Positions 1 to 9,866 of a stretch of 64,000 nt of DNA are shown here, piece by piece (the first letter of the stretch is position 1; every line of letters begins with the position of its first letter). The translations under genes and the position numbers were made by a program. The notes beneath the pieces are model-generated. The model did no database searches, was not told the origin of the DNA, and saw only the letters and a list, made by a program, of their open reading frames with translations. This DNA is from Ruegeria sp. A3M17 (GTDB lineage: Bacteria > Pseudomonadota > Alphaproteobacteria > Rhodobacterales > Rhodobacteraceae): NCBI RefSeq assembly GCF_003318255.1, contig NZ_QOCF01000040.1, forward strand, positions 62,001-126,000, read 5' to 3'.

Positions 1-932
1 GTCACGTCACCGATGGCGTAAATGCCCGGCACGTTTGTCTGCCAATCGGCCCCCACTTTGATCTGACCACGCGGTGTAATTTCAACACCTAACGCTTCCA
101 GACCCAAACCATCCGAGTACGGTTTGCGTCCAGTGGCGACCAGTACTGTATCAGCCTCGATCACATGTTCGCTGTCATCCTTGCGCAGTTTGTAGGTCAC
201 TTTGGCCTTGGTTTTGGTGGCTTCGGTCTTTTGAACCGCCGCACCCATGACAAATTTAAGGCCTTGTTTCTTGAGGATGCGCTGGAAGGTTTTCTGAACT
301 TCGGGGTCCATGCCGGGGGTGATCGCGTCGAGGAATTCGACCACTGTCACCTCAGCTCCCAGGCGCTGATAGACCGAGCCCAGTTCCAGCCCGATCACAC
401 CCGCGCCGATGACCACCATCTTCCTTGGAACCTTGTTCAGCGACAGAGCGCCGGTCGAAGTCACCACAACCTTTTCGTCAACGTCGACGCCGGGCAGCGA
501 GGACGGTTCGGACCCGGATGCGATAATGATGTTCTTGGCGGTGTGAACCTCGTCACCCACTTTGACCTGACCCGCGGCAGGGATCGAGCCCCAGCCTTTC
601 AACCAGTCAATCTTGTTCTTTTTGAACAGAAACTCGATGCCTTTGGTGTTGCCGTCGATCGTTTCCTGCTTGTAGCCCTGCATCTGTTTCCAGTCGACCG
701 AGGGGCTTTTGCCCTTCAGGCCCATCTTAGCAAAGTTGTGCTCGGCCTCGTGCAGCTGATGGCTGGCATGCAACAGTGCCTTGGATGGGATGCAGCCCAC
801 GTTCAGGCACGTGCCGCCCAGAGTTTCACGCCCTTCGACGCAGGCAGTCTTCAGACCCAGCTGAGCGCAGCGGATGGCGCAAACATAGCCGCCGGGGCCT
901 GATCCGATTACGATAACGTCATAATTTGCCAT
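1..932 (-). CDS. lpdA: Dihydrolipoyl dehydrogenase (E3), C-terminus beyond window
   Basis: FAD-dependent E3 subunit that reoxidises the dihydrolipoyl arms of 2-oxoacid dehydrogenase complexes and passes electrons to NAD+. The frame starts at the ATG at 932 with an FAD-binding glycine motif (VIGSGPGGY) in the first residues. It then carries the redox-active disulfide motif [13 protein letters not shown] near residue 38 and an NAD-binding glycine motif ([13 protein letters not shown]) in the middle. About 310 residues are present; the dimerisation domain with the catalytic His-Glu pair lies beyond base 1. It is the last gene of the leftward suc/odh cluster, so service to the 2-oxoglutarate dehydrogenase encoded by sucA and sucB is the natural assignment. 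The family call is secure. Confidence 0.95.
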   Translation of the reverse strand, partial: MANYDVIVIGSGPGGYVCAIRCAQLGLKTACVEGRETLGGTCLNVGCIPSKALLHASHQLHEAEHNFAKMGLKGKSPSVDWKQMQGYKQETIDGNTKGIEFLFKKNKIDWLKGWGSIPAAGQVKVGDEVHTAKNIIIASGSEPSSLPGVDVDEKVVVTSTGALSLNKVPRKMVVIGAGVIGLELGSVYQRLGAEVTVVEFLDAITPGMDPEVQKTFQRILKKQGLKFVMGAAVQKTEATKTKAKVTYKLRKDDSEHVIEADTVLVATGRKPYSDGLGLEALGVEITPRGQIKVGADWQTNVPGIYAIGDV

Positions 933-1021
933 GTGTCAGGTCCTTATCGATTACGGGGATGGCGACATTTGTATGCGCGCCAGGGCGTTTCCCCATTACT
1001 TTATCCACGCCAGCGACTGAA

Positions 1022-1411
1022 TCAAAAGACAGCCGCCAGCAACATTACAGTGTTGGCCAACAAGCCAACGATCCAAATCACGGTTCGCCAAGGCGTCCAG
1101 CCCAATGCGTAGGCGGGGACGTAGAGGATGCGGGCGATCAAATAGATCCAGCTACACGCAGCTGTGAAACCGTTCGATTGGCCCGAAACCGTCACGACAA
1201 GCGCCGCACTTGCGAACAGAACCAACCCTTCGGTGTGGTTGCTGAGGGCGCGGTGCAGACGCCCCGAAACCCCCGGTTTGTCAAAAGGGATATCTCGCGG
1301 GCCAACCGCAAGGCCAAGGTCAATCCTACCGTGTCCTGCAGCCAGATAGACCACGAATTGCGCGACCCACAGTAATGCGGCAAGGGTCAGGACGGTTAGT
1401 TCCGGGGTCAT
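1022..1411 (-). CDS. MAPEG family small membrane protein
   Basis: A 129-residue protein with about four hydrophobic segments, including a start of the form MTPELTVLTLAALLWVAQ, and a conserved-looking stretch around GRIDLGLAVGPRD and SGRLHRALSNHTEGL near residues 28-63. This matches the MAPEG fold (membrane-associated proteins in eicosanoid and glutathione metabolism), whose bacterial members are mostly uncharacterised. It lies between the small barrel gene and lpdA, 89 bp before the lpdA start. A hairpin just upstream (1458-1486) may separate it from sucAB transcription. Family assignment is likely; no substrate can be inferred. Confidence 0.8.
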   Translation of the reverse strand: MTPELTVLTLAALLWVAQFVVYLAAGHGRIDLGLAVGPRDIPFDKPGVSGRLHRALSNHTEGLVLFASAALVVTVSGQSNGFTAACSWIYLIARILYVPAYALGWTPWRTVIWIVGLLANTVMLLAAVF

Positions 1412-1457
1412 CCAGTGGTTCCCTTTGCGCGGTCGAAAGTCATCGCGTTACCCGTTT

Positions 1458-1486
1458 GCTCCGCTCCCCCAATGGGGAGGCGCAGC
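1458..1486 (-). terminator. Hairpin after the sucA-sucB unit
   Basis: Imperfect G+C-rich hairpin. The arm at 1458-1469 (GCTCCGCTCCCC) pairs with 1474-1486 (GGGGAGGCGCAGC) with a one-base bulge and a 4-base loop. It begins about 10 bp past the stop of the small barrel gene in the leftward direction. There is no following T-run, so it may be an attenuating or mRNA-stabilising hairpin rather than a full intrinsic terminator. Confidence 0.45.
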
Positions 1487-1495
1487 CTCATGCTT

Positions 1496-1765
1496 TCAGA
1501 CAGGGTCCAGAACCTTGGTCTGGATATGTGCCACGCCACCACGTTCGTGGTGCATGGCCAGCTCTTCGGATTCGATGAAGCTCTGGGCTCGGTCGAGATC
1601 GGTGATCTCGAACAACGCGACCGCGTGGTCCTTTCGATCAGGATCTTTCCAGATGTGGAGGTCGCGGATGCCCGCGGCCTCCCTCATCGGTTTGTCTTCT
1701 TCAAACACCTTCAGCCAGACATCAAAGTCGGCCACGTCAGCTTGCCAGAGTACATGTGTTGCCAT
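1496..1765 (-). CDS. Small dimeric alpha-beta barrel protein (ABM-like), unknown function
   Basis: An 89-residue soluble protein starting ATG-ACA-like as MATHVLWQADVADFDVWLK. The composition and spacing (hydrophobic beta strand, FDVWLKVFEED helix, strand with HIWKDPDRKDHAVALFEI, then a helix DLDRAQSFIES) resemble the ferredoxin-like antibiotic-biosynthesis-monooxygenase or DUF1330-type barrels. The stop of sucB lies at 1768 and this ATG is at 1765, so the genes are practically contiguous and surely co-transcribed. No catalytic residues can be named. Its place directly after E2 of 2-oxoglutarate dehydrogenase suggests a housekeeping or regulatory accessory role, which is inference only. Confidence 0.7.
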   Translation of the reverse strand: MATHVLWQADVADFDVWLKVFEEDKPMREAAGIRDLHIWKDPDRKDHAVALFEITDLDRAQSFIESEELAMHHERGGVAHIQTKVLDPV

Positions 1766-1767
1766 GA

Positions 1768-3282
1768 TTACAGATCCATCAGCAGACGGCGCGGATCTTC
1801 TAGCGCCTCTTTCACACGTACAAGGAACGTCACCGCGCCCTTGCCGTCAACAATCCGGTGGTCATAGGACAGTGCCAGATACATCATCGGGCGGATCTTG
1901 ATCTCACCATTGATGACCATTGGACGGTCCTGGATCTTGTGCATGCCAAGGATACCCGACTGCGGCGGGTTCAGGATCGGTGACGACATCAGCGAGCCAT
2001 AGACGCCACCATTCGAGATGGTGAAGGTGCCGCCCTGCATCTCTGCCATGGACAACTTGCCATCACGGGCGCGCTTGCCCTTTTCGGCGATGGCCTTCTC
2101 GATTTCCGCGAAGGACATGCTGTCGGCGTCGCGGATGACAGGAACAACCAGACCTTGCGGCGTACCGGCGGCAACGCCCATGTGCACGAAGTTCTTGTAG
2201 ACGATGTCCGTGCCATCGATCTCGGCGTTGACTTCCGGAACCTCTTTCAGCGCGTGGCAGCACGCCTTGGTGAAGAAGGACATAAAGCCCAGTTTCACGC
2301 CGTGCTTTTTCAGGAACAGCTCTTTGTATTCATTGCGCAGGCCCATCACCTCGGTCATGTCCACCTCGTTGAAGGTGGTCAGGATTGCAGCGGTGTTCTG
2401 CGCATCTTTCAAACGTTTGGCGATGGTTTGGCGCAGGCGGGTCATGCGCACACGTTCTTCGCGGGCGGCATCCTGCGCTGCAACCGGCGCCCGAGGCGCT
2501 TGCGCTGGGGTCGGGGCGGCCGCCGCAGGAGCTGGGGCTGCAGCCGCTGTCGCTGCGCGGGCAACATCCTCTTTCATGATCCGACCATCACGACCGGTGC
2601 CGGTGACCTGGTCCGCGGACAAACCGGCCTCTGCCATAGCTTTTTCGGCGGATGGCGCGTTGGCGATGTCCTTGCCGGTGCTTGCTGCTGCAGCCGGGGC
2701 TGCCGCCGCAGCTGCTGGAGCAGCGACGGACCCTGCCGCTGCGCCCGAAATCACCGCCAGTTTGGCCGACGCCTCAACTGTTGCGCCTTCGGGGGCAACG
2801 ATTTCTGCCAAAACACCCGCAGCCGGGGCCGGAACCTCGACCGAGACCTTGTCGGTTTCCAGCTCACACAGCATCTCGTCCTGCGCGACGCTGTCGCCGA
2901 CCTGCTTGAACCATGTCGAAACGGTCGCTTCGGTCACGGATTCACCCAAGGTCGGCACCATGACGTCAACACTGCCACCAGACGCCGCCGGAGCTGCCGC
3001 AGCCGCCGGGGCCGGCGCGGCTGCTGGGGCAGGGGCTGCGCCTTCACCTGCAACGATTGTGGCCAGCAACGCATCAACGCCAACGGTTTCGCCTTCGGCG
3101 GCGACGATTTCGCCCATCACGCCAGCGGCAGGAGAGGGCACTTCGACGGTGACCTTGTCAGTCTCCAACTCACACAACATTTCATCAACCGCGACGGCGT
3201 CGCCGGGTTTCTTGAACCATGTCGCAACCGTGGCTTCGGTTACCGACTCGCCAAGCGTGGGAACTCGAACTTCAATGGACAT
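1768..3282 (-). CDS. sucB: Dihydrolipoyl succinyltransferase (E2) with two lipoyl domains
   Basis: E2 core of the 2-oxoglutarate dehydrogenase complex; it transfers succinyl groups from lipoyl-lysine to CoA. The 504 residues hold two tandem lipoyl domains (about 4-78 and 106-178), each with the ELETDKV lipoylation loop (lysines about 43 and 145). Both domains are followed by long Ala/Pro linkers. A peripheral subunit-binding domain follows near 207-245 ([13 protein letters not shown]). The catalytic acyltransferase domain ends with SYDHRIVDG, which contains the active-site histidine. The E. coli enzyme has one lipoyl domain; two are usual in this bacterial group. It sits 3 bp after sucA. Confidence 0.97.
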   Translation of the reverse strand: MSIEVRVPTLGESVTEATVATWFKKPGDAVAVDEMLCELETDKVTVEVPSPAAGVMGEIVAAEGETVGVDALLATIVAGEGAAPAPAAAPAPAAAAAPAASGGSVDVMVPTLGESVTEATVSTWFKQVGDSVAQDEMLCELETDKVSVEVPAPAAGVLAEIVAPEGATVEASAKLAVISGAAAGSVAAPAAAAAAPAAAASTGKDIANAPSAEKAMAEAGLSADQVTGTGRDGRIMKEDVARAATAAAAPAPAAAAPTPAQAPRAPVAAQDAAREERVRMTRLRQTIAKRLKDAQNTAAILTTFNEVDMTEVMGLRNEYKELFLKKHGVKLGFMSFFTKACCHALKEVPEVNAEIDGTDIVYKNFVHMGVAAGTPQGLVVPVIRDADSMSFAEIEKAIAEKGKRARDGKLSMAEMQGGTFTISNGGVYGSLMSSPILNPPQSGILGMHKIQDRPMVINGEIKIRPMMYLALSYDHRIVDGKGAVTFLVRVKEALEDPRRLLMDL

Positions 3283-3285
3283 CGA

Positions 3286-6243
3286 TTATTTTCCTTCAAT
3301 GCTCAGCGCTTCGTCGACCAGCGCTGCTTGTTGGGCTTTGTGTTGGCTGGCCAGACCCGTCGCGGGAGAAGCCGATGTGGAGCGGCCGACATAACGCGGC
3401 CGAGTGTGCTTGGCGCCGATGCGGGTCAGAACCCATTCGATATTCGGTTCGATAAAGGTCCAGGCACCCTGGTTCTTGGGTTCCTCCTGGCACCAGATCA
3501 TTTCGGCACCCTTAAAGCGCTCAAGCTCGTTGATCAGCGAATGCGCCGGGAAGGGATAGAACTGCTCAATCCGCATCAGATAGACATCATCGATGCCGCG
3601 CTCATCGCGCTCTTCCAGCAGATCGTAGTAGACCTTACCGGAACACATCACCACGCGTTTGACCTTGTCGTCCTTGACCAATTTGGTTTCCGAGTTTCCG
3701 TGTTGTGCATCGTCCCACAACACGCGATGGAAGCTAGAGCCGGTGGTGAACTCTTCTGCTGTGCTGACCGCCAGCTTGTGGCGCAGTAACGACTTGGGCG
3801 TCACCAGGATCAGCGGCTTGCGGAAGGTCCTGTGCAGCTGACGGCGCAGGATGTGAAAATAGTTCGCGGGTGTCGTGCAGTTGGCCACGATCCAATTGTC
3901 CTGACCACACATCTGCAGGAACCGTTCCAGACGTGCTGACGAGTGTTCAGGCCCCTGACCCTCGAAGCCGTGTGGCAACAGGCACACCAGTCCGGACATA
4001 CGCAGCCATTTGCTTTCGCCCGAGCTGATGAACTGGTCGAACATGATTTGCGCGCCGTTGGCAAAATCACCAAACTGCGCTTCCCACAGGGTCAGTGCAT
4101 TTGGTTCCGCCAGTGAGAATCCATATTCAAAGCCCAGCACCGCATATTCGCTGAGCATCGAGTCGATTACATCGTATTTCGACTGGCCCTCACGAATGTT
4201 GTTCAGCGGATAGTACCGTTCTTCAGTTTCCTGATGTATGAAACCCGAGTGACGCTGACTGAACGTCCCGCGCGTCGCATCCTGCCCTGACAGGCGCACC
4301 GGATAGCCTTCGGTCAGCAGAGAGCCAAAGGCCAGAGCCTCACCAGTCGCCCAGTCAAACCCTTTGCCGCTTTCGAACATCTGTTTCTTTTGATCCAGAA
4401 GACGCGAGACGGTACGGTGCACTGCGATATCTTCTGGTGTGTGGCTCAGCGCGTTGCCAATCTGCGCCAGCGTTTCCGGTTTAATTGCAGTGTCGCCGCG
4501 GACATATTCATCTTTGTTCTTGTCCAGATGCGACCAGCGCCCGTCCAGCCAGTCAGCCTTGTTGGGCTTATAGTCTTTGCCCGCCTCGAACTCATCATTC
4601 AGATGCGCCTGGAAGGCCGCCTTCATATCCTCGATTTCGCCTTCGGGGATCAGGCCGTCTTTGACCAAGCGCTCGGTGTACAGCGACAGCGTGGTCTTAT
4701 GCGTCTTGATCTTCTTGTACATGATCGGGTTGGTGAACATGGGCTCATCGCCCTCGTTATGCCCGAACCGGCGATAGCAGAAGATGTCGATAACCACGTC
4801 CTTGTGGAACTTCTGCCGGAATTCGGTCGCAACCTTGGCGGCATGTGTTACAGCCTCGGGATCGTCGCCATTCACGTGGAAGATCGGTGCCTCAACCATC
4901 AGGGCGATATCGGTGGGGTAGGGGCTGGAGCGGCTGAAATGCGGCGCGGTGGTAAAGCCGATCTGGTTGTTCACCACGATATGCATCGTGCCGCCGGTCT
5001 TGTGACCCTTAAGGCCGGACAGGCCGAATCCTTCGGCCACAACACCCTGACCAGCAAAAGCCGCATCACCATGCAACAGGATTCCCATGACCCTGGTCCG
5101 GTCTTCGTCGCCCAACTGATCCTGCTTGGCGCGGACCTTACCCAAAACAACCGGGTTCACCGCCTCAAGGTGTGAGGGGTTTGCAGTCAGCGACAGGTGG
5201 ACGCTGTTATCATCAAACTCACGGTCGCTGGACGCACCGAGGTGATACTTCACATCGCCCGAACCGTCGACGTCCTCGGGCTTGAAACTGCCGCCCTGGA
5301 ATTCGTTGAAGATCGCGCGATAGGGCTTGCGCATCACGTTGGCCAGAATGTTCAGTCGACCGCGGTGGGGCATGCCGATGACGATATCACTGACACCCAG
5401 CGCACCACCGCGCTTGATGATCTGCTCCATCGCGGGGATCAAGGCTTCGCCGCCGTCCAGGCCGAAACGCTTGGTGCCCATGTATTTTACATGCAGGAAC
5501 TTCTCGAAGCCTTCGGCCTCGACCATCTTGTTCAGGATCGCCTTGCGGCCTTCCTTGGTGAACTGGATTTCCTTGCCGTACCCTTCGATCCGTTCTTTCA
5601 GCCAAGCGGCTTCTTCCGGATTTGAGATATGCATGTACTGCAGGGCGAAGGTGCCGCAATAGGTCCGTTTCACGATCTCGACAATCTGGCGCATGCTGGC
5701 CATCTGCAGACCCAGCACGTTGTCGATAAAGATCGGCCGGTCCATGTCGGTTTCGGTGAAGCCATACGTTCTGGGGTCCAGTTCCGGGTGGGTACTGGCG
5801 GCCCGCATGCCCAACGGGTCCAGATTAGCGGCCAGATGGCCCCGGATACGATAAGCCCGGATCAGCATCAGTGCCCGCAGACTGTCCAGAACGGCACGTT
5901 TGATTTGGTCTTCGCTGACCTGAACGCCCTTGGCCTCGGCCTTGTCCTTAATCTTGTCGCCTGCCGCCTTGGCGTCGATTTCGGCCCATTCGCCCGTCAA
6001 CGCGCCAGTCAGGTCATCCGTCGGCATCGGAGGCCAGTCGGTCCGAGCCCAGGATGGCCCTTCGGCCTCGCGCTGGACGTCCGGCGTGGCGTCGCCCATC
6101 GCCCGGAAAAAATCGACCCAGGCCGCATCTACAGCGTTCGGGTCCTTGGCGTACTGGGCATAAAGCTGCTCCAGATATTCAGCATTATGCCCCTGCATAA
6201 AGCTTGAGGCATGAAAGGCAGAGTTGGGCGTATGTTCGGTCAT
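3286..6243 (-). CDS. sucA: 2-oxoglutarate dehydrogenase E1 component
   Basis: Thiamine-diphosphate-dependent decarboxylase converting 2-oxoglutarate to a succinyl group on the E2 lipoyl arm. At 985 residues it has normal length. Visible features are the N-terminal E2-binding helix region (SSFMQGHNAEYLEQLYAQY, about 13-31), the THR-like IGMPHRGRLNILANV segment, the ThDP/Mg region GDAAFAGQGVVAE in the middle, and QFGDFANGAQIMFDQF and LPHGFEGQGPEHSSARLER in the C-terminal half. Its ATG overlaps the stop of the upstream DUF805 gene by ATGA, so the two are translationally coupled. sucB follows after 3 bp. Confidence 0.97.
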   Translation of the reverse strand: MTEHTPNSAFHASSFMQGHNAEYLEQLYAQYAKDPNAVDAAWVDFFRAMGDATPDVQREAEGPSWARTDWPPMPTDDLTGALTGEWAEIDAKAAGDKIKDKAEAKGVQVSEDQIKRAVLDSLRALMLIRAYRIRGHLAANLDPLGMRAASTHPELDPRTYGFTETDMDRPIFIDNVLGLQMASMRQIVEIVKRTYCGTFALQYMHISNPEEAAWLKERIEGYGKEIQFTKEGRKAILNKMVEAEGFEKFLHVKYMGTKRFGLDGGEALIPAMEQIIKRGGALGVSDIVIGMPHRGRLNILANVMRKPYRAIFNEFQGGSFKPEDVDGSGDVKYHLGASSDREFDDNSVHLSLTANPSHLEAVNPVVLGKVRAKQDQLGDEDRTRVMGILLHGDAAFAGQGVVAEGFGLSGLKGHKTGGTMHIVVNNQIGFTTAPHFSRSSPYPTDIALMVEAPIFHVNGDDPEAVTHAAKVATEFRQKFHKDVVIDIFCYRRFGHNEGDEPMFTNPIMYKKIKTHKTTLSLYTERLVKDGLIPEGEIEDMKAAFQAHLNDEFEAGKDYKPNKADWLDGRWSHLDKNKDEYVRGDTAIKPETLAQIGNALSHTPEDIAVHRTVSRLLDQKKQMFESGKGFDWATGEALAFGSLLTEGYPVRLSGQDATRGTFSQRHSGFIHQETEERYYPLNNIREGQSKYDVIDSMLSEYAVLGFEYGFSLAEPNALTLWEAQFGDFANGAQIMFDQFISSGESKWLRMSGLVCLLPHGFEGQGPEHSSARLERFLQMCGQDNWIVANCTTPANYFHILRRQLHRTFRKPLILVTPKSLLRHKLAVSTAEEFTTGSSFHRVLWDDAQHGNSETKLVKDDKVKRVVMCSGKVYYDLLEERDERGIDDVYLMRIEQFYPFPAHSLINELERFKGAEMIWCQEEPKNQGAWTFIEPNIEWVLTRIGAKHTRPRYVGRSTSASPATGLASQHKAQQAALVDEALSIEGK

Positions 6244-6782
6244 TGGGCTACCTCTGTTGGGTTGGGACCGTATTGGTTAGTGCCTGGCTGGCTGGGGCGG
6301 GTCAGCCACCAAAGGACCAGGAGGGGCGAGATCATCAGGATTAGGAGGGTCGGTATAACAATCAATAAAGTCGCGCGGGTGAACAGGATGTTCAAACCCC
6401 CGCCATGCTGGAACTGGTCGGACAGCCCGATGCCAAAGATCAGCACAGTAAAGGCGCCGGCAATCAGCAGGATCGGAAGCAAGGCAAAAAGCCCGCTGCG
6501 CCCGGTGTCATGCATCCGTCGCCACGCGACGGCCAGATGCGGGATGAACACGATCAAGCTGACGATGCTTTGCACCGGCTGGTTGGATGTCGCGGTGACT
6601 TGTTTGACTTCATCGGTCTGAGTTGTTGCGACCTGTGTGAAGAACTGCCAATCGATGACCCCGGCGATAAAGCTCCAGATCACGATGAACAGGAAAAAGA
6701 ACCAGTATTCGAGCCGCGAGGCACGACCTGAGAAGGTGAAAAACTTGGAGAAACAGGTGCGTATGGCGTCGGAGAAGGTCAT
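6240..6782 (-). CDS. DUF805 family membrane protein
   Basis: A 180-residue membrane protein starting MTFSDAIRTCFSKFFTFSGRASRLEYWFFFLF. This is the DUF805 signature: an N-terminal F-x-G-RASR-xEYW block followed by hydrophobic helices (about 25-50, 85-100, 120-140, 150-165), with AVAWRRMHDTGRSG, a second hallmark, in the middle. The function of the family is unknown. It lies inside the succinyl-CoA operon between sucD and sucA and shares an ATGA overlap with sucA, so it is translated in step with the dehydrogenase. Confidence 0.9.
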   Translation of the reverse strand: MTFSDAIRTCFSKFFTFSGRASRLEYWFFFLFIVIWSFIAGVIDWQFFTQVATTQTDEVKQVTATSNQPVQSIVSLIVFIPHLAVAWRRMHDTGRSGLFALLPILLIAGAFTVLIFGIGLSDQFQHGGGLNILFTRATLLIVIPTLLILMISPLLVLWWLTRPSQPGTNQYGPNPTEVAQ

Positions 6783-6792
6783 ATCTGGTCAA

Positions 6793-7155
6793 TCACCCAA
6801 CTATTCCATTACACGAAAAAGATACGATTAGAGCGTTCCGCGTACCTCGATTGGCAGTGAATTCAGCGCTGTCGCTGCCAACCAATCCGCAAACATAACC
6901 AACGCGTTTCACGATCACATCCTTGGTGGAGTCTTTACTTGCTCGAAAGCGAAACTGGTACTTCTGGCTTCCGGACAATTTGAGTTCGGAAAACCCTCTT
7001 TCTTTGGCGATGTAGTGAGTCTCGCAAGCCTCGTCCCGGATGAATTGTCCCTCGCTTGTCCAGCCGATAAGAACGCTACAAACTTTTGCTTCGGCTTGCT
7101 CAGATGCAGAGAATGCTAAAGTTACCGCCAAAAGCAGAGACCAAAGATACGCCAA
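6793..7155 (-). CDS. Small exported protein between sucD and DUF805, unknown
   Basis: The open frame can be read from 7233, but its first 26 codons run through a strong hairpin (7163-7189) behind sucD. The likelier start is the TTG at 7155, giving 120 residues. From there the N-terminus is a signal peptide (LAYLWSLLLAVTLAFS, then ASEQAEA before K). The mature part has five cysteines (KVCSVLIGW, DEACETHY, VGYVCGLV, VSFSCNG), consistent with disulfides in the periplasm. I recognise no family. It is 10 bp upstream of the DUF805 gene and lies inside the suc operon. Lower G+C than sucD suggests a recent or weakly constrained gene. The start is uncertain. Confidence 0.5.
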   Translation of the reverse strand: MAYLWSLLLAVTLAFSASEQAEAKVCSVLIGWTSEGQFIRDEACETHYIAKERGFSELKLSGSQKYQFRFRASKDSTKDVIVKRVGYVCGLVGSDSAEFTANRGTRNALIVSFSCNGIVG

Positions 7156-7162
7156 AGGCGAG

Positions 7163-7189
7163 GAGGGCGGGCGTTTTTCGCCCACCCTC
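7163..7189 (-). terminator. Strong hairpin behind sucD
   Basis: An 11-bp stem (7163-7173 with 7179-7189, one G-T pair) around a 5-base loop of T on the plus strand. It lies about 45 bp past the sucD stop. No T-run follows on the minus strand, so it may act as partial terminator, processing site or 3-prime stabiliser of sucCD mRNA, lowering expression of the genes beyond. The structure is seen; the role is inferred. Confidence 0.5.
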
Positions 7190-7233
7190 TTTTCGGGCTT
7201 AGCCCTCAGAGCGTATGCCCGGAGAGCGATCAC

Positions 7234-8115
7234 TTACCCAATCGCTTCCAGCACAGCCTCACCCAGCTGCGCCGGGCTTTCGGCCACGACGATACCGGCC
7301 GAACGCATCGCTTCGATCTTGTCTTCGGCACCGCCTTTGCCACCGGCGACGATCGCGCCTGCGTGGCCCATGCGGCGGCCCGGAGGGGCGGTGCGGCCAG
7401 CGATGAAACCAGCAGTCGGTTTAGAACGGCCCTTCTTGGCCTCATCCGCCAGGAACTGCGCGGCTTCTTCCTCGGCCGAGCCGCCGATCTCACCGATCAT
7501 GATAATCGAGTGGGTTTCGTCATCGGCTAGGAACCATTCCAGCACGTCGATATGCTCAGTCCCTTTGATCGGGTCGCCGCCGATGCCCACACAGGTGGAC
7601 TGGCCCAGGCCTACGTCTGTTGTCTGTTTCACAGCTTCATAAGTAAGCGTACCCGAGCGGGAAACGACACCCACGCTCCCGCGTTTGTGAATGTGGCCGG
7701 GCATGATGCCGATCTTGCAGGCGTTGGGCGTAATCACACCGGGGCAGTTCGGCCCGATCAGGCGTGACTTGCTGCCTTCCAGCGCGCGCTTCACCTTCAT
7801 CATGTCCAGAACCGGGATGCCTTCGGTGATGCAGACGATCACCTCCATCTCGGCATCAATCGCCTCGAGGATCGAGTCAGCTGCAAAGGGCGGAGGCACA
7901 TAGATCACGCTGGCGTTGGCTTCGGTCACATGCTTGGCCTCGTGGACCGAGTTGAACACGGGCAGGTCAAGATGGGTCATCCCGCCTTTGCCGGGGGTCA
8001 CGCCGCCAACCATCTTGGTGCCATAGGCGATGGCCTGTTCGCTGTGGAATGTGCCCTGCGAGCCGGTAAAGCCCTGACAGATCACTTTGGTATTTTCGTC
8101 GATGAGGACTGCCAT
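7234..8115 (-). CDS. sucD: Succinyl-CoA synthetase alpha subunit
   Basis: Alpha subunit of succinyl-CoA ligase, which makes ATP or GTP from succinyl-CoA. The 293 residues show the CoA-binding N-terminus ([14 protein letters not shown], about 14-27), the [12 protein letters not shown] loop, and the phosphohistidine motif [10 protein letters not shown] with the active His near 251. Length is normal. A small membrane-protein gene (orf83) separates it from sucC by a few bases on each side, so the subunits remain in one transcript. Confidence 0.97.
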   Translation of the reverse strand: MAVLIDENTKVICQGFTGSQGTFHSEQAIAYGTKMVGGVTPGKGGMTHLDLPVFNSVHEAKHVTEANASVIYVPPPFAADSILEAIDAEMEVIVCITEGIPVLDMMKVKRALEGSKSRLIGPNCPGVITPNACKIGIMPGHIHKRGSVGVVSRSGTLTYEAVKQTTDVGLGQSTCVGIGGDPIKGTEHIDVLEWFLADDETHSIIMIGEIGGSAEEEAAQFLADEAKKGRSKPTAGFIAGRTAPPGRRMGHAGAIVAGGKGGAEDKIEAMRSAGIVVAESPAQLGEAVLEAIG

Positions 8116-8118
8116 AGG

Positions 8119-8370
8119 TCAGACCCTTCCTTTTTTACTAAAATGCAGAAAAACGGCCGATACGACGACTAGAAAAAGAACTCCGAGGAGGCCTAATACC
8201 ACGGCCATTTGTGCTGCGATCTCTCCGAACATGTCGCGCTCACAAGGGCAGTTCATGTCTTCTGGTCCAATCACTACGCATCGGCACTTCTGTAATGCCA
8301 AAAATCCCCATGCCATCAGCGCCAAAGGGGCAACTGCAAGCACTTGGAGTATTCTGGCGGTGAGCCTCAA
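8119..8370 (-). CDS. Small two-helix membrane protein between sucC and sucD
   Basis: An 83-residue protein with two transmembrane segments (about 7-25, [19 protein letters not shown], and 52-75) flanking a short Cys-containing loop with the pattern CRC...CPCE. The only start that fits is TTG at 8370, whose bases overlap the sucC stop (TTGA), implying translational coupling; the sucD ATG follows 3 bp after its stop. No family recognised. The four cysteines between the helices could bind metal or form disulfides, which is inference. Its insertion between the two subunit genes of one enzyme is unusual. Confidence 0.55.
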   Translation of the reverse strand: MRLTARILQVLAVAPLALMAWGFLALQKCRCVVIGPEDMNCPCERDMFGEIAAQMAVVLGLLGVLFLVVVSAVFLHFSKKGRV

Positions 8371-9560
8371 CCCTTAACCGCCTTCACGATCTTCTCGGCA
8401 CCGTCTTTCAGGTTGTCCGCCGCGATCACGTCCAGGCCAGAGGTGTTGATGATCTCTTTGCCCTTCTCAACGTTCGTGCCTTCCAGACGCACGACCAGCG
8501 GAACTTGCAGGCCGACCTCTTTCACCGCGGCGACAACGCCCTCGGCGATGACGTCGCAGCGCATGATACCGCCGAAGATGTTGACCAGAATGCCTTTGAC
8601 CTGCGGGTCCGAAGTAATGATCTTGAACGCCTCGGTCACTTTCTCTTTGGTGGCACCGCCGCCCACGTCGAGGAAGTTGGCAGGCTCGGCACCGTAGAGC
8701 TTGATGATATCCATCGTCGCCATCGCCAGACCAGCGCCGTTGACCATGCAGCCGATCTCACCATCCAGCGCAATATAGTTCAGGTCGTATTTGCTGGCTT
8801 CCAGTTCCTTGGGGTCTTCCTCGGTGGTGTCGCGCAGTTCTGAAATATCCGGGTGGCGGTACATCGCGTTGCCGTCAAAACTGACTTTGGCGTCCAACAC
8901 CTTGAGGTCGCCCTTGTCGGACACGATCAGCGGGTTGATCTCCAGCATCTCCATGTCCTTCTCGACGAAGGCGGCGTATAGCTGGCTCATCAATTTGACG
9001 CATTGCTTGACCTGAGCGCCTTGCAGGCCCAGCGAGAAGGCGATGCGACGGCCATGATAAGGCTGATAGCCGGTCGCGGGGTCGACCGAGAAGGACAGGA
9101 TTTTCTCGGGTGTTGCCGCAGCCACTTCTTCGATGTCCATGCCGCCTTCGGTGGAGCAGACGAATGAGATGCGGCTGGTCTGGCGATCAACCAGCAGGGC
9201 CAGGTACAGTTCACGCTCGATGCCGGAACCGGCTTCGATGTAGATGCGGTTGACTTGCTTGCCCGCAGGGCCGGTTTGATGCGTGACCAGCGTACGGCCC
9301 AGCATCTTCTTGGCTTCCTCGGATGCTTCTTCCACCGACTTGGTCAGACGAACACCGCCTTTTTCACCGGCGTCAGCCTCTTTGAAGGAGCCCTTGCCGC
9401 GGCCACCCGCGTGGATCTGTGCTTTGACAACCCAGAGCGGGCCATCCAGTTCACCGGCTGCGGTTTTGGCTTCCTCAGCGCGCAGAACCGCGCGACCTTC
9501 GGAGACCGGAGCGCCATAGCTGCGAAGAAGCGCTTTGGCCTGATATTCGTGAATGTTCAT
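8367..9560 (-). CDS. sucC: Succinyl-CoA synthetase beta subunit
   Basis: ADP/GDP-binding ATP-grasp subunit of succinyl-CoA ligase. The ATG at 9560 ([16 protein letters not shown]) was chosen over an in-frame codon 18 residues upstream because MNIHEYQAK is the near-invariant start of SucC. That gives 397 residues, the normal length. Visible motifs are [12 protein letters not shown] (nucleotide loop, about 45-56), EINPL with metal ligands near 198, the [15 protein letters not shown] loop, and the C-terminal [14 protein letters not shown]. It is the first gene of the leftward suc operon. The shared palindromic element lies about 110-145 bp upstream. Confidence 0.97.
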   Translation of the reverse strand: MNIHEYQAKALLRSYGAPVSEGRAVLRAEEAKTAAGELDGPLWVVKAQIHAGGRGKGSFKEADAGEKGGVRLTKSVEEASEEAKKMLGRTLVTHQTGPAGKQVNRIYIEAGSGIERELYLALLVDRQTSRISFVCSTEGGMDIEEVAAATPEKILSFSVDPATGYQPYHGRRIAFSLGLQGAQVKQCVKLMSQLYAAFVEKDMEMLEINPLIVSDKGDLKVLDAKVSFDGNAMYRHPDISELRDTTEEDPKELEASKYDLNYIALDGEIGCMVNGAGLAMATMDIIKLYGAEPANFLDVGGGATKEKVTEAFKIITSDPQVKGILVNIFGGIMRCDVIAEGVVAAVKEVGLQVPLVVRLEGTNVEKGKEIINTSGLDVIAADNLKDGAEKIVKAVKG

Positions 9561-9665
9561 CGAAACTGTCCTGTCTGACTGCGTTACACCGTTATAGGGG
9601 TGTCTAGGGGGCAAGTTTAAAGGGTTTTTTGACAGGGAAGCAGTTTTTCACGAAGATTTTCATTA

Positions 9666-9706
9666 TTTGTGATCACGGTTTTTTTGGGTGTGATCACAAA
9701 ATGCAA
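9666..9706. promoter_or_regulatory. Tandem GTGATCAC element upstream of suc operon
   Basis: Two perfect 8-bp palindromes GTGATCAC at 9669-9676 and 9690-9697, centres 21 bp apart. The second is extended to TGTGATCACA and followed by AAATGCAA. The same arrangement with identical spacing and flanks is found upstream of sdhC (15712-15752). The element lies 106-146 bp upstream of sucC. Two binding sites two helical turns apart suggest cooperative binding of a dimeric regulator to one face of the DNA. The regulator is unknown. Confidence 0.75.
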
Positions 9707-9866
9707 TGAAGATAACCCGTTTGATTCGTCGTAGGTGACGGCCTTTAGAATAAAGAGAGAATTCAGCTAGCGCTAAACCTAGCCGTCCGCCGAAATGGCG
9801 GATTCAAACGTTTACATGGCAGCTGTGCCGGGGACATGTCGATTCAATGGCGCCGTAATCGTCCAA

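Noticed and set aside
2155-3789. Long open frame antisense to sucB and sucA (over 500 codons)
   Set aside because: It is low-complexity (Gly/Arg/Cys-rich), has no family likeness and mirrors two certain genes; it arises from G+C-rich codon bias on the opposite strand.
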